A stretch of DNA of 64,000 nucleotides from Aldehydirespirator sp965221605 (GTDB lineage: Bacteria; Actinomycetota; Acidimicrobiia; Acidimicrobiales; Aldehydirespiratoraceae). Location: positions 434,001 to 498,000 of the forward strand of contig CBDCSK010000014.1 of the NCBI GenBank assembly GCA_965221605.1. Direction: 5' to 3'. The notes beneath the pieces are model-generated. The model saw only the letters and a list, made by a program, of their open reading frames with translations, did not search any database and was not told where the DNA came from. Positions 1 through 9,854 of this stretch are shown in pieces (the stretch's first letter is position 1; the number at the start of each line of letters is the position of its first letter). The position numbers and the translations under genes were made by a program.

Positions 1-105
1 GCGGACACCCTGTTCAGCACCCTCGACCTCACCACCCTGGCCCGCACGTTCCGGATCTACGCCCGCCACATCTGGCGTTCCGCCCGGGCGCGGCCGTCCG
101 CCTAG
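1..105 (+). CDS. C-terminal end of an unidentified protein (partial)
   Basis: An open frame runs from the first base to a TAG at 103-105, giving 34 residues that end in a basic stretch (Arg-rich, ...WRSARARPSA). The start lies outside the window. Codon use fits the neighbours (G or C in third positions). Nothing in these residues identifies a family, so no function is offered. It converges on the thiolase gene, leaving 54 bp between the two stops. Confidence 0.5.
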   Translation, partial: ADTLFSTLDLTTLARTFRIYARHIWRSARARPSA

Positions 106-159
106 CGGTCGTCCACTCGAGTGGGCGGCTCGGGCGCCCTCTCGCCGGTCAGATCTAGT

Positions 160-1311
160 TCACAGGCGCTCGAGGATTGTGACGTTGGCCTGGCCTCCGC
201 CCTCGCACATCGTCTGCAGGCCCCACCGGCCCCCGGTGCGCTCGAGCTCGTGCAGCAACGTGGTCATCAGCTTGGCCCCGCTGCAGCCGAGCGGGTGACC
301 GAGGGCGATGGCGCCGCCGTTGACGTTCACCTTCTCGTGGGGCACGTCGTGCTCCCGCATCCAGGCCAGAGGAACCGGGGCGAAGGCCTCGTTGCACTCG
401 AACAGATCGAAGTCGTCGATGCCCATGCCCGTCCTCTCGAGGGCGTACGAAGTGGCTGCGATGGGCCCGGTGAGCATGAAGATCGGATCGTCGGCTCGCA
501 CGGAGATGTGGTGGATGCGGGCCCGGGGCTCCAGCCCGTGCTGGTCGACGGCCCGTTCCGAGGCCACCAGCAGGGCGGCGGCCCCGTCGGAGATCTGGCT
601 CGACAGAGCGGCCGTGATGCGGCCGCCCTCGACGAGAGGCTTGAGAGCCTGCATCTTCTCCACCGTCGTGTCGCGGCGAGGACCCTCGTCCATCGTCACC
701 GATCCGAACGGCACGATCTCGGGATCGAAGCGACCCTCGTCGATGGCCCGGATGGCTCGCTGGTGGCTCTCGAACGAGAAGGCCTCCATCTCGGCCCGCG
801 AGATGTCCCACTTCTCGGCGATGAGCTCGGCTCCGCGGAATTGCGACACCTCCTGGGTGCCGTAACGCCTGACCCAACCCTCGGAGCCGGTGAAGGGGTC
901 GTCATGGCCGAGCGCCCGGCCGGCCTCGAAGGCCGTCCCTATGGGCACCATCGACATGTTCTGCACGCCCCCGGCGACGACCAGGTCGTGCACGCCGGCC
1001 ATGGCGGCCATCGCCGCGAAGCTCACGGCCTGCTGGCCCGATCCGCACTGCCGGTCGATCGTCACACCCGGAACGGCCTCGGGCAACCCGGCCGCCAGCC
1101 AGCTGGTGCGAGCGATGTCGCCGGAGTTGGGGCCGACGTTGTCGAGATTGCCGAAGATCACGTCTTCGATCGCCGTGGGATCGACACCCGTGCGGTCGAG
1201 GAGCGCCCGGATGGCGGCCGCACCGAGGTCGGCAGGATGAGCCTGTGAGAGACCGCCGCCCCGCCTGCCGGTGGGTGTGCGCACCGCGTCGATGATGTAT
1301 GCCTCGGCCAT
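160..1311 (-). CDS. Acetyl-CoA acetyltransferase (thiolase family)
   Basis: A 383-residue thiolase, the usual family length. It catalyses condensation or cleavage of acyl-CoA/acetyl-CoA in fatty-acid or acetoacetyl-CoA metabolism in the cytoplasm. The nucleophilic cysteine is Cys89 in DRQCGSGQQAV. The NEAFA motif follows around residue 305, the catalytic His339 lies in GHPLGCSG, and the second catalytic Cys369 is in MCEGGGQ. The ATG at 1309-1311 is preceded by AAGGAG at 7 bp, which settles the start although the frame stays open further upstream. It lies downstream of the sigma-factor gene on the same strand, 175 bp away. The direction (biosynthetic or beta-oxidation) and chain length cannot be read from sequence. 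Confidence 0.93.
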   Translation of the reverse strand: MAEAYIIDAVRTPTGRRGGGLSQAHPADLGAAAIRALLDRTGVDPTAIEDVIFGNLDNVGPNSGDIARTSWLAAGLPEAVPGVTIDRQCGSGQQAVSFAAMAAMAGVHDLVVAGGVQNMSMVPIGTAFEAGRALGHDDPFTGSEGWVRRYGTQEVSQFRGAELIAEKWDISRAEMEAFSFESHQRAIRAIDEGRFDPEIVPFGSVTMDEGPRRDTTVEKMQALKPLVEGGRITAALSSQISDGAAALLVASERAVDQHGLEPRARIHHISVRADDPIFMLTGPIAATSYALERTGMGIDDFDLFECNEAFAPVPLAWMREHDVPHEKVNVNGGAIALGHPLGCSGAKLMTTLLHELERTGGRWGLQTMCEGGGQANVTILERL

Positions 1312-1486
1312 GGCTACTCCTTGTCGCTCGGGTCTCATTGTGCCCGATTTCGTTATCCCCGACTCATACTCGTCTCGTCGGAGCGGGCAGGCGAAGGCGT
1401 GAGTTCGTGCACAGTCTCGGATACACGTCGGGGAGCGAGTCGCGCAGCAGGCAGTCCGTCGAGTGAAACGGTCCCGTTCACTGGGC

Positions 1487-2434
<948 letters not shown>

Positions 2435-2590
2435 TTACCCCCGCTCCGGGTCCTAGGAGCAAGCCACGACGATCGCCGCCCCGCTCGCCATCGACGGGTT
2501 GCACGATAACCACGTTTTGCCCGCCGCCAACCACGTCCGCCCCAGAACCTTCGCCGGACCCCGGGCGAAGCCTGCGACGGCCACGGCCGC

Positions 2591-3187
2591 TCAGGCCCAA
2601 CCGTCAGGACGCAGCAGCGAACGTCCGACGATGCCGCCGGCTGCCGACAGCACGCGATCGGCCGCCTCGACGGCCTCGGCCGCGCTGAGCTGACCGGCTC
2701 CGGGCGCGGCTGCCTCGCCGTCCAGGTCGAGGCGGAGTGATCCGGCTGCCGCCGCCAGAGCAGCGTCGCAGTGGGGCGCGGCGTGCTCGCCGATGTCTCG
2801 GTACGCGTCGCGGAGTTGCGGTACCAGCACCCCCCGGACCACGGCAAGCCGCTTCCGGGGACCCTCCAACTCTGCGATCTCGTCGATCGCGTCCGCCAGG
2901 GACGGATCACCGGGAGCGGCCTGGCGCCATGAGCCGAGTCGCTCGGAGTCGGGCTGCAGCCCGTCGAGCACATCACGGTGCGAGGCAAATCGGCGGCTCA
3001 GGACCAGCATCTCCACTGCGGTCGCGGCGCCGCCACCGACCGAGTCCTCTCCGGCGGGGTCACCTTCACCCGCAGCCGCCGCGGTATCCGAGGCCCACGC
3101 GCCAACCATCTCCGACAGCCGGCCGCAGGCCCACCGCAGCGCCGACACCAGCCGGGCCGTCTGGACCGCGCTGTAACCCGGACTCAC
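2591..3187 (-). CDS. Hypothetical protein, Ala-rich and helical
   Basis: A 198-residue protein starting at a GTG that directly follows the TAA of nadE (TAAGTG), so translation is probably coupled. It is rich in Ala, Glu and Arg with predicted helical stretches (for example AVEMLVLSRRFASHRDVLDGL and PQLRDAYRDIGEHAAPHCDAALAAAAG). No signal peptide, membrane segment or catalytic motif is seen. I do not recognise the family. Position suggests cotranscription with nadE, but no shared function can be claimed. Confidence 0.6.
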   Translation of the reverse strand: MSPGYSAVQTARLVSALRWACGRLSEMVGAWASDTAAAAGEGDPAGEDSVGGGAATAVEMLVLSRRFASHRDVLDGLQPDSERLGSWRQAAPGDPSLADAIDEIAELEGPRKRLAVVRGVLVPQLRDAYRDIGEHAAPHCDAALAAAAGSLRLDLDGEAAAPGAGQLSAAEAVEAADRVLSAAGGIVGRSLLRPDGWA

Positions 3188-4990
3188 TTAATTACCGGTA
3201 TTACCGGCCGACCGGTGGCGGTTGACGATCGGCATCCGCCTGTCCCGGCCGAACGCCCGGCCCGTGAGCCGGGGGCCGATCGGCGTCTGGCGGCGCTTGT
3301 ACTCGGCGACATCGACCATCCGGCACACCCTCTCCACCACGTCCGCCGGCGCGATCCCGGCCTCCTGGATCTCGGCGACGGTCCGCAGCTCCTCGACGTA
3401 GAGCCGCAGGATCGGGTCAAGCACCTCGTAGGGGGGCAACGACTGATCGTCGCGCTGGCCGGGGGCCAGCTCCGCCGAAGGCGCCTTCGCCAGCACCGTG
3501 GAGGGGATCAGCTCGCCGCCGGCCTGCCGGTTGCGCCACCGGCACAGCTCGTACACGTCCAGCTTCCAGAGGTCGGAGACGACTGCGAAGGCTCCCGCGG
3601 TGTCGCCGTAGAGGGTCGAGTAGCCCACCGCCAGCTCGCTCTTGTTGCCGGTGGTGAGCACCAGCCAGCCGCGCTCGTTGGCCAGCGCCATGAGCGTCAC
3701 GCCCCGGATGCGGGACTGGAGGTTCTGGTCGGTGATCCCGCCGGTGTCCAGGCCGCCGCCGAGACCGGCTCCGATCATCTCGGCCAGCGCGGCGTGGCCA
3801 GGCTCGATGGCGACGATGAGGGCGTCGATGCCGAGGTTGGCGGCGAGCTTCTCGGCGTCGGTCACCGAGTGCTCGCTGGAGTGGCGTGACGGCATGAGCA
3901 CACCGTGAACGTGGTCGGCGCCCAGGGCGTCGGCCGCGATGGTCGCGGTCAGGGACGAGTCCACGCCGCCGGACAGGCCCACGCACACATCGCTGAACCC
4001 GCTCTTGTGCACGTAGTCGCGGGTTGCCAACGTCAGCGCGGCCCAGCGCTGAGCATGTTCGCCCGCGGGCGCCGCCAGCGGGGCCGCCATCCGGACGCGG
4101 CCACAGACGGCAGGCGCGGCCGGCGTCACACGGGTGATCCCGGCCGGGCTCGGGGCGGTGATCGCCGGCTCTGTGGCCGGCAGGTCCACATCCAAGACGT
4201 CGACGGTCTCGGAGAAGGACACGCACCGGGCCACCACCGCGCCGTCGCCGCCGATGACGAACGAGCCGCCGTCGAACACGAGCTCGTCCTGCCCGCCGAC
4301 CAGGTTCACGCTCACCACCGCGACGCCCGACTCTGCGACCCGCCGGCCGATCACCTGCTCGCGGGCGGCCTGCTTGCCTACCCGGAACGGCGAACCGTTG
4401 ACGTTCACCACCAGCTGCGCGCCGGCACGGGCCAGATCGTTGACCGGCCCGTCGGGAACCCAGGCGTCCTCGCACACGGTGACTCCCACCACCGCGCCGC
4501 CGATCTCGAACAGGGGCGGCTCCTCGAGGCCGGGTCGGAAGTGCCGCATCTCGTCGAAGACGTCGTAGTTGGGCAGGTGGCGCTTCCGGTAGACGCCGCG
4601 CACCTCGCCGTTGGCGCAGACCGCCACCGCGTTGTAGGCCTCGCTGAAGCTCTCGACGCCGGCCATGTCGGGCACGCTCCTGCCGGACTCGCCCGCGCCG
4701 TCGACGAAGCCGACCACCGCGGCGCACGGGCCGGTCGCGGAGGCGACCCACTCGAGCGCGGCCCGGCTGGCCGCGACGAAGCCAGGTCGCAGCACCAGGT
4801 CCTCGGGCGGGTATCCGGTTATGGCCAGCTCGGGCAGGACGGCGACATCAGCGCCGGCCGCCCCGGCCTGGGCCAGCGCATCGGTGACCAGATCCACGTT
4901 CCCGTCGAGGTCGCCGACGGTGGGGTTGATCTGGCAGATCGCCACCCTCAGCCGGCTTGCACCTGCTTCCTCGGCAGTGCCGGCGGCCAT
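3188..4990 (-). CDS. nadE: Glutamine-dependent NAD+ synthetase
   Basis: A 600-residue two-domain enzyme making NAD+ from deamido-NAD+, ATP and glutamine. The N-terminal nitrilase-fold glutaminase (about residues 13-270) shows the Glu-Lys-Cys triad: Glu54 (VLPELAITGYPPEDL), Lys in YRKRHLPNYDVFDE, and Cys in VTVCEDAWV. The C-terminal synthetase domain has the PP-loop LSGGVDSSLTATIA (about residue 340), LMPSRHSSEHS and TTGNKSELAVGYSTLYGD. Length and order match bacterial glutamine-type NadE. It starts 15 bp downstream of the stop of the GSII gene, so both may be read together, linking glutamine supply and use. Confidence 0.96.
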   Translation of the reverse strand: MAAGTAEEAGASRLRVAICQINPTVGDLDGNVDLVTDALAQAGAAGADVAVLPELAITGYPPEDLVLRPGFVAASRAALEWVASATGPCAAVVGFVDGAGESGRSVPDMAGVESFSEAYNAVAVCANGEVRGVYRKRHLPNYDVFDEMRHFRPGLEEPPLFEIGGAVVGVTVCEDAWVPDGPVNDLARAGAQLVVNVNGSPFRVGKQAAREQVIGRRVAESGVAVVSVNLVGGQDELVFDGGSFVIGGDGAVVARCVSFSETVDVLDVDLPATEPAITAPSPAGITRVTPAAPAVCGRVRMAAPLAAPAGEHAQRWAALTLATRDYVHKSGFSDVCVGLSGGVDSSLTATIAADALGADHVHGVLMPSRHSSEHSVTDAEKLAANLGIDALIVAIEPGHAALAEMIGAGLGGGLDTGGITDQNLQSRIRGVTLMALANERGWLVLTTGNKSELAVGYSTLYGDTAGAFAVVSDLWKLDVYELCRWRNRQAGGELIPSTVLAKAPSAELAPGQRDDQSLPPYEVLDPILRLYVEELRTVAEIQEAGIAPADVVERVCRMVDVAEYKRRQTPIGPRLTGRAFGRDRRMPIVNRHRSAGNTGN

Positions 4991-5005
4991 TGTGGGCCGC
5001 CCGCG

Positions 5006-6028
5006 TCAGTTGTAGCCGACGAGGGCTTCGCAGATGGTTCTCGTCAGCAGGGTGGTGACGTGGTAGGGGTCGGCATTGGCGTTGGGTCTGCGGTCCTCGA
5101 TATAGCCCTTGCCCTCGCGGGCGACCTGCCAGGGGATCCGCACCGACGCACCCCGGTCCGACACCCCGTAGGAGTACTGGTCATAGCGCTCGGTCTCATG
5201 CTCACCGGTCAACCGGAACTCGATACCGGCGCCGTATCCGGCTAGATGCTCCTCGGGCTTGCCGGCCATCCCCAGCGACTCACAGGCCGCGATGATCGGC
5301 TCATAGCCCTCACGCATCGACTTGGTGGACACGTTGCTGTGCATGCCCGCGCCGTTCCAGTCGCCCAGCATCGGCTTGGGCTCGATGGTCACCTCGATGC
5401 CGTGCTTCTCGGCCAGACGGAACAGCAGGTAGCGCGCCACCCAAACGTGATCAGCCACCGTGACCGTGTCCAGCGGCCCGATCTGGAACTCCCACTGGCC
5501 CGGCATCACCTCCGCGTTGGTGCCCGCGATACCCAGACCAGCTTGGATGCAGGCCGTGGTGTGCTCCTCGATCAGCTCACGCCCCGAGATACGGCCCGCC
5601 CCGACACCGCAGTAGTAGGGGCCCTGCGGCGGCGGGAAACCCGACGGCGGGAAACCCGCAGGCCAGCGCGTGATCGCATCCAGCAGCGTGTACTCCTGCT
5701 CGAGCCCGAACAACGGCGCCTGGTCCTTGTACTTCTCATAGACCGCCACACACTCGGCCCGCCGGTTGGTGGGATGAGGCGACAGATCATGGGTCAACAA
5801 CGTCTCACACAACACCAGGATGTTGTCGCCGCCGCGGATCGGATCCCCGCATGTGAACACCGGCTTGAGCACCACATCGGAGTTGTCGCCGGTGGCCTGA
5901 TTGGTCGAAGAACCATCAAACCCCCAGATCGGGGGCTCCTCATCGTTGTCGACGATCTTCGTCTTGCTGCGAATCTCTCCGGCCGGCTGGTTGCCGTCGA
6001 TCCACAGGTACTCCGCTCGATAAGTCAC
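5006..6028 (-). CDS. glnII: Glutamine synthetase type II (eukaryote-like)
   Basis: A 340-residue GSII, much shorter than the GSI enzymes (about 470 residues). It makes glutamine from glutamate, ammonia and ATP. Seen are the N-terminal beta-grasp with FDGSSTNQATGDNSDVVLKP, the metal/ATP site FGLEQEYTLLD, NAEVMPGQWEFQIGP, and GAGMHSNVSTKSMR. The GTG start (6026-6028) has a strong AAGGAGG just upstream. Such genes occur in Streptomyces, Frankia and rhizobia. It is the first gene of a probable glnII-nadE-(2591) unit. The interval upstream (6029-6205) contains a copy of a dispersed repeat. Confidence 0.95.
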   Translation of the reverse strand: MTYRAEYLWIDGNQPAGEIRSKTKIVDNDEEPPIWGFDGSSTNQATGDNSDVVLKPVFTCGDPIRGGDNILVLCETLLTHDLSPHPTNRRAECVAVYEKYKDQAPLFGLEQEYTLLDAITRWPAGFPPSGFPPPQGPYYCGVGAGRISGRELIEEHTTACIQAGLGIAGTNAEVMPGQWEFQIGPLDTVTVADHVWVARYLLFRLAEKHGIEVTIEPKPMLGDWNGAGMHSNVSTKSMREGYEPIIAACESLGMAGKPEEHLAGYGAGIEFRLTGEHETERYDQYSYGVSDRGASVRIPWQVAREGKGYIEDRRPNANADPYHVTTLLTRTICEALVGYN

Positions 6029-6137
6029 TTCGCCTCCTTGGTGTGTAGCGCGCCTGCTGGGCTCAAGACCCGATCGAGGCTACCGGCCCAGAGGCCGAGC
6101 AGGCACGCCCTCGCCCACCTGCATCTGGCTATTCGCT

Positions 6138-6202
6138 GAGCGAGGCCGTGGGCGCTATTCCTTGGATCTGGGCGGCCCGTGAGCGAAGCGAACAGGAGCG
6201 GG
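6138..6202 (+). repeat. Dispersed intergenic repeat, copy A
   Basis: Two blocks recur almost exactly at 14116-14165: a 14-bp block GAGCGAGGCCGTGG (6138-6151) and a 31-bp block (6172-6202) containing CCCGTGAGCGAAGCGAACA. The spacer between them is 20 bp here and 5 bp in copy B. The copy lies between the stop of the HD-domain gene and the 5' end of glnII. A more diverged relative is at 26298-26350 on the minus strand. Confidence 0.75.
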
Positions 6203-6205
6203 AGA

Positions 6206-6982
6206 CTACGCGCCGTTCTCGGCCCACCAGGCATCGAGCCGGGCCCACAGCTCGTCGATGGGAAGCTCCCCCTCGGAGCGCTTCAGTTCCAGCAGCCAGG
6301 CCAGGGCCCGGCCGACGTCAGGACCCGGAGCCAGCCTGAGACGGGCCATCACCGCGTCGCCGTCGATCTGGGGCCGTTCGGCGGCTATGCGCTCGGCCTC
6401 GGCCAGCGCTGAGATGCGGCGCTCGAGGTCGTCGATCTGGCGATGGAGATCGACCTCCTTCTGCAGGTGCCGGGTGGTGCAGTCCGACCGCACCAGCTGG
6501 TTGAGACGGCCCAGCAGCGGTCCGGCGTCCCTGGCGTAGCGCCGCACCGCGGCGTCGCTCCAGCCCGATGCGTAACCCTTGAACCGGCCCGACAGACGCA
6601 CCAGCTCGCTGACGTCGAACACCGTCTGCTCGTCGAAGCACAGAGCGGTCAGGCGCTTGCGGGTCATCCGGGCTCCAACGGCCTCATGATGGCGGAAGGT
6701 GACCTCGCCGTGCTCGTAGCTGCGGGTACGGGGCTTGCCTATGTCGTGGAACAGCGCCGCCAGGCGAACCACGAGGTCGTCGGGCGTCTTCGCCACGACC
6801 GCGATGGTGTGGGCGAGCACGTCCTTGTGCCTGTGGATCGGGTCCTGTTCCATCTTCAGATCGGGCAGCTCAGGCACGATCTCGGCCATGCGTCCGCAGT
6901 CGATCGCGGACCAGAGCCGGGGCGCGGGATCATCGCCCCCGACCAGGTCGCACAATTCTGCTCGAGGGTCCACATCCGTCAC
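6206..6982 (-). CDS. HD-domain protein resembling the C-terminal half of a CCA tRNA nucleotidyltransferase
   Basis: About 258 residues from a GTG at 6980-6982; the frame stays open to 7093, so the start is uncertain. The body closely follows the HD and tRNA-binding region of actinobacterial PcnA-type CCA-adding enzymes: PELPDLKMEQDPIHRHKDVLAHTIAVVAKTP, AALFHDIGKP (the HD metal site), HHEAVGARMTRKRL, and SDAAVRRYARDAG...LNQLVRSDCTTR. The N-terminal nucleotidyltransferase domain (GxSx9-13DxD) is absent, although family members have about 480 residues. It may be a stand-alone phosphohydrolase or the remnant of a split enzyme. It is transcribed divergently from the lipoprotein gene at 7094. Confidence 0.8.
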   Translation of the reverse strand: MTDVDPRAELCDLVGGDDPAPRLWSAIDCGRMAEIVPELPDLKMEQDPIHRHKDVLAHTIAVVAKTPDDLVVRLAALFHDIGKPRTRSYEHGEVTFRHHEAVGARMTRKRLTALCFDEQTVFDVSELVRLSGRFKGYASGWSDAAVRRYARDAGPLLGRLNQLVRSDCTTRHLQKEVDLHRQIDDLERRISALAEAERIAAERPQIDGDAVMARLRLAPGPDVGRALAWLLELKRSEGELPIDELWARLDAWWAENGA

Positions 6983-7020
6983 CGTTGAACAGCCTATGAT
7001 CGCGCCGCACTGTTCGACCT

Positions 7021-7048
7021 CGTGACACGCCGGGCGTGACACGCCGGG
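7021..7048. repeat. Tandem 14-bp duplication in a divergent promoter region
   Basis: CGTGACACGCCGGG occurs twice back to back (7021-7034 and 7035-7048) between the divergent genes at 6982 and 7094. It lies just upstream of a plausible -10 for the lipoprotein gene (TATGGT at 7065-7070). It could be an operator duplication or simple slippage; function is unknown. Confidence 0.6.
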
Positions 7049-7093
7049 GCTGAACAATAACTTGTATGGTGGACACCTGGAAAGGAGTTCCAC

Positions 7094-7771
7094 ATGCGTT
7101 CACTGAGGCTCGGGGTCGCAATACTGGCACTGGTGCTGGTCGCGGCGGCATGCAGCGACGAGGAAGGCGACGGGGAGGCGACCAACGGGGGAGAGATCGC
7201 CGATACCACGACGACTCGGGCGACTCCCACAACGACCGCCGAGCCGCAGATCACGACGCCGACGTCGGAGCCCCCCGAAACCACGACGACCACCGAAGCT
7301 CCTTCGGAGGACGCTCCTCAGGAGAGCACGACGACTCGGGCTCCCACGGTGAGCGTGGCTGCTCCCCCGCCGCCCGGCAACCTCAGGTGCCTCGGCGGCA
7401 GCGCCGACAACGAACTCCTTGTGGAGTTCGACGCCCTCCCCGATCCTGCCGAGATCTCCAAGGTGCGCACGTACATGCAGCTCGAGGGCGAGCCGGTCAT
7501 CGCCAGCGGCGAGTTCACGGTCGGACAGGTCGACACCACTCGCGACGGTGGGACCCGCTGGGCCGCGCCGGTTCGCGGAGTCCCGGCCGATGTCCCGGTG
7601 AAGCTGTACGCGACCTCGTTCAACCAGCTTGGCCAGGAGTCCGGCTGGTACAGCGTGGACGGCCTCTACACCGCGGCGGGGGCGCCTTGCGGTACCGCCG
7701 CCGACGTCGTGTTGCCGCCCACCACCTGCACCGCCGGTTGCGACGAGGAAGAGGGCGAGCCGGGGAACTAG
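7094..7771 (+). CDS. Secreted lipoprotein with Thr-rich linker, function unknown
   Basis: A 225-residue protein with a lipoprotein signal peptide: basic MRSLR, a hydrophobic core and lipobox LVAAAC with Cys20 as the likely lipidated residue. Residues 30-90 are a Thr/Pro/Glu-rich linker (TTTTRATPTTTAEP), typical of a spacer across the cell wall. The C-terminal 130 residues form a small domain with four Cys (RCLGG, APCG, TTCTAGC). AAAGGAG lies 8 bp before the ATG. I do not recognise the C-terminal domain. Confidence 0.8.
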   Translation: MRSLRLGVAILALVLVAAACSDEEGDGEATNGGEIADTTTTRATPTTTAEPQITTPTSEPPETTTTTEAPSEDAPQESTTTRAPTVSVAAPPPPGNLRCLGGSADNELLVEFDALPDPAEISKVRTYMQLEGEPVIASGEFTVGQVDTTRDGGTRWAAPVRGVPADVPVKLYATSFNQLGQESGWYSVDGLYTAAGAPCGTAADVVLPPTTCTAGCDEEEGEPGN

Positions 7772-7852
7772 CCCGTTCAATCGCCCGGCCGGGAACCAGA
7801 GGCGCCCGGCCTACGTCATAGGTGCTAGACGGCTCCAACAGGGAGGGCACCT

Positions 7853-9349
7853 ATGCGTGACTCGACTACTCCCCGAGAGCGGCGGCGGCGGCGCGCTCCG
7901 ATCCTGTTCGTGCTCGCGCTGGTGAGCGCGGCGCTGGCGTTTCTGGCGGCATGTGCCGGCAACGACGACGAAGCAGACTTAACAGCCGCCGCCTCGGCAG
8001 ACGCACCCGCCGATTTCGCTGAAGACACTGCGGCCGAGGCGCCGATGGCGGAGGCGGAGGAAGGCACCGCCACGGCCGGTGAAGGGTCCAGACTTCAGGC
8101 AGAGGCCGGCAGCGACGCCGCTCTGGCCGTTCCCACCGCGCTGACGCCCGCCGACCTGGGCCGCGACATCGTCTACCGGGCCACCATCAGCGTGCAGGCC
8201 GACGACGTGACCGCGGCCAGCAACGAGGCGGTGGCCATCGTGCAGGGCCTGGGCGGGATCGTGTTCAACCAGACCACCCGCACCGAGCCCCGGGCACAGG
8301 CCGAGATCACCTTCAAGGTGCTGCCCGCCGACTTCTCGACCGCGCTGGAGCGCCTGGCCGGGGTGGGCAAGCTGGTCGACCAGTCGATCAGCGCCGACGA
8401 CGTGACCGAGCGGGTCGTCGATCTCGAGAGCCGGATCAACACGGCTGAGACCAGCGTGACCCGCCTTCGCAAACTCCTGGAGGAGGCCATTGAGCTGGAG
8501 GACGTGGCCCAGATCGAGCGGGAGCTGCTCGACCGGGAGACGACCCTGGAGGTCCTGCGGGGCCAGTTGCGCACGCTGCGCGACCAGGTGGACCTGGCCA
8601 CCATCACGCTGACCATCCGCCAGTCGCCCACGGTGCTGCCCGACACCGGCATCGAGGTCGACGCCTGGATCTCCGACAACGCTGACGACCCCTGCCTGGG
8701 AACCCAGCACCTCACCGTCGATCCGGACTCGACCGTGTACCTGTGCCTGGAGGTGGAGAACACAGGTGCCTCAGCCCTCACCGACGTCTCTCTGCGGTCC
8801 CTCGATGTGCGTCTGGACATCGGCGCCTTCGAGATGCGGCAGGGCGGCTTCGACCGGATCGAGCCCCGCGAGTTGCTGGTGGCCGTGCTGGAGGTTCCCG
8901 TCGAGGACGGGCGGCTGGCCGGCCGGGTGGCCACCCGAGGCCTGGAGATCAGGCTGGAGGTCGAGGCCACTCCGGTGGACACGGAGGGAACCGAGCTTCC
9001 CGAGGTCTCCGGCACCACGTTCGTGTGGCTCGACTCCCGCACCGACGACTCACTGCCCGGTTTCGCCGACTCGATCTCCGACGGCGCCGGCTTCCTGCGC
9101 ACGATCGTGGGCGTGGTGCTCGTCGTGGTCGGCGTGCTCGTGCCCTTCCTGCCCTTCCTGGCCGTGATCATCATCCTCATCTGGTGGCGTCGGCGGCGGC
9201 GCCGGACCCGCCCCGAGCGCACGCCCAAGCCGGTGCGCACGCCAAGGTCGAGGCGCAAGAGGGCGAGGTCTGAGGTGCCCGCACCCCCGCCGCCCGCACC
9301 CGAGCCCGGACCGGAGGGTTCCGACGACTCCTCCCCGACCTCGCCCTAG
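7853..9349 (+). CDS. DUF4349 domain lipoprotein with C-terminal membrane segment
   Basis: A 498-residue envelope protein. Residues 1-34 are a basic n-region, hydrophobic stretch and lipobox (FLAACAG). A low-complexity Ala/Glu region follows, then a DUF4349 region (about 95-270: RDIVYRATISVQADDVTAASNEAVAIVQGLGGIV... ending DLATITLTI) with a central coiled coil (RVVDLESRINTAETSVTRLRKLLEEA). Near residue 425 is one strong transmembrane helix followed by an Arg-rich cytoplasmic tail (WWRRRRRRTRPERT). AGGGAGG precedes the ATG. Members are membrane-anchored with unknown role. The presence of both a lipobox and a C-terminal helix is typical for the family. Confidence 0.88.
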   Translation: MRDSTTPRERRRRRAPILFVLALVSAALAFLAACAGNDDEADLTAAASADAPADFAEDTAAEAPMAEAEEGTATAGEGSRLQAEAGSDAALAVPTALTPADLGRDIVYRATISVQADDVTAASNEAVAIVQGLGGIVFNQTTRTEPRAQAEITFKVLPADFSTALERLAGVGKLVDQSISADDVTERVVDLESRINTAETSVTRLRKLLEEAIELEDVAQIERELLDRETTLEVLRGQLRTLRDQVDLATITLTIRQSPTVLPDTGIEVDAWISDNADDPCLGTQHLTVDPDSTVYLCLEVENTGASALTDVSLRSLDVRLDIGAFEMRQGGFDRIEPRELLVAVLEVPVEDGRLAGRVATRGLEIRLEVEATPVDTEGTELPEVSGTTFVWLDSRTDDSLPGFADSISDGAGFLRTIVGVVLVVVGVLVPFLPFLAVIIILIWWRRRRRRTRPERTPKPVRTPRSRRKRARSEVPAPPPPAPEPGPEGSDDSSPTSP

Positions 9350-9358
9350 CCTGTCGCG

Positions 9359-9808
9359 GTGGTTGACGTAGAGGAACGCAACAAGCAGATCGTGGCCCGG
9401 TACTGGGACGCCCTGTACGCTCACGACTGGGACGCCGTCGCCGGGTTCTTCGCTCCCGAGGCCAACTATGTGGATGTGGGCACCGGCGAGTCGGGCGGCG
9501 GGGCCCACGGCCCGGCCCAGATCGTGGCCCGTCTGCGGCTGGGACTGGAGCCGGTCGAACGCCACACCCACGAACCCGGACTGGTGGTGGCCGAGGGCTC
9601 GGTGGTGGTCACCGAGCACCTCGAGGTGTGGTGGTTCCACACCGGCGAGGTGGTCCGGCACCCGTTCACGTCGGTGATGGAACTCGACGCCGACGGCCTC
9701 ATCACCCGATGGTGGGACTACTCCAACCTGTCGAACCTGCTCGACAACGCGCCGCAATGGTGGCTGGAGCACATCGCGTCCGGCTGGCGCTCCACCCTGG
9801 ACTCCTAG
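9359..9808 (+). CDS. SnoaL-like / NTF2-fold protein
   Basis: A 149-residue NTF2-like (SnoaL/limonene-epoxide-hydrolase type) protein. It opens with the family pattern RNKQIVARYWDALYAHDWDAVAGFFAPEANYVDVGTGE, followed by beta strands ending in EHLEVWWFHTGEVVRHPFTSVMELDADGLITRWWDYSN. The start is a GTG only 10 bp after the DUF4349 gene. Such folds host varied enzymes and binding proteins, so substrate is unknown. Confidence 0.85.
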   Translation: MVDVEERNKQIVARYWDALYAHDWDAVAGFFAPEANYVDVGTGESGGGAHGPAQIVARLRLGLEPVERHTHEPGLVVAEGSVVVTEHLEVWWFHTGEVVRHPFTSVMELDADGLITRWWDYSNLSNLLDNAPQWWLEHIASGWRSTLDS

Positions 9809-9854
9809 TGCCACCACTCGGGCTGAGGCTCGTCTCGATAATGGGGAGCTCCGG

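Noticed and set aside
5242..5249. CTAGATGC half site in glnII as a fourth operator
   Set aside because: No matching second half at the 5-bp spacing, and the position is inside a coding region.
7021..7048. Start of a CRISPR-like array
   Set aside because: Only two copies directly adjacent with no spacer.
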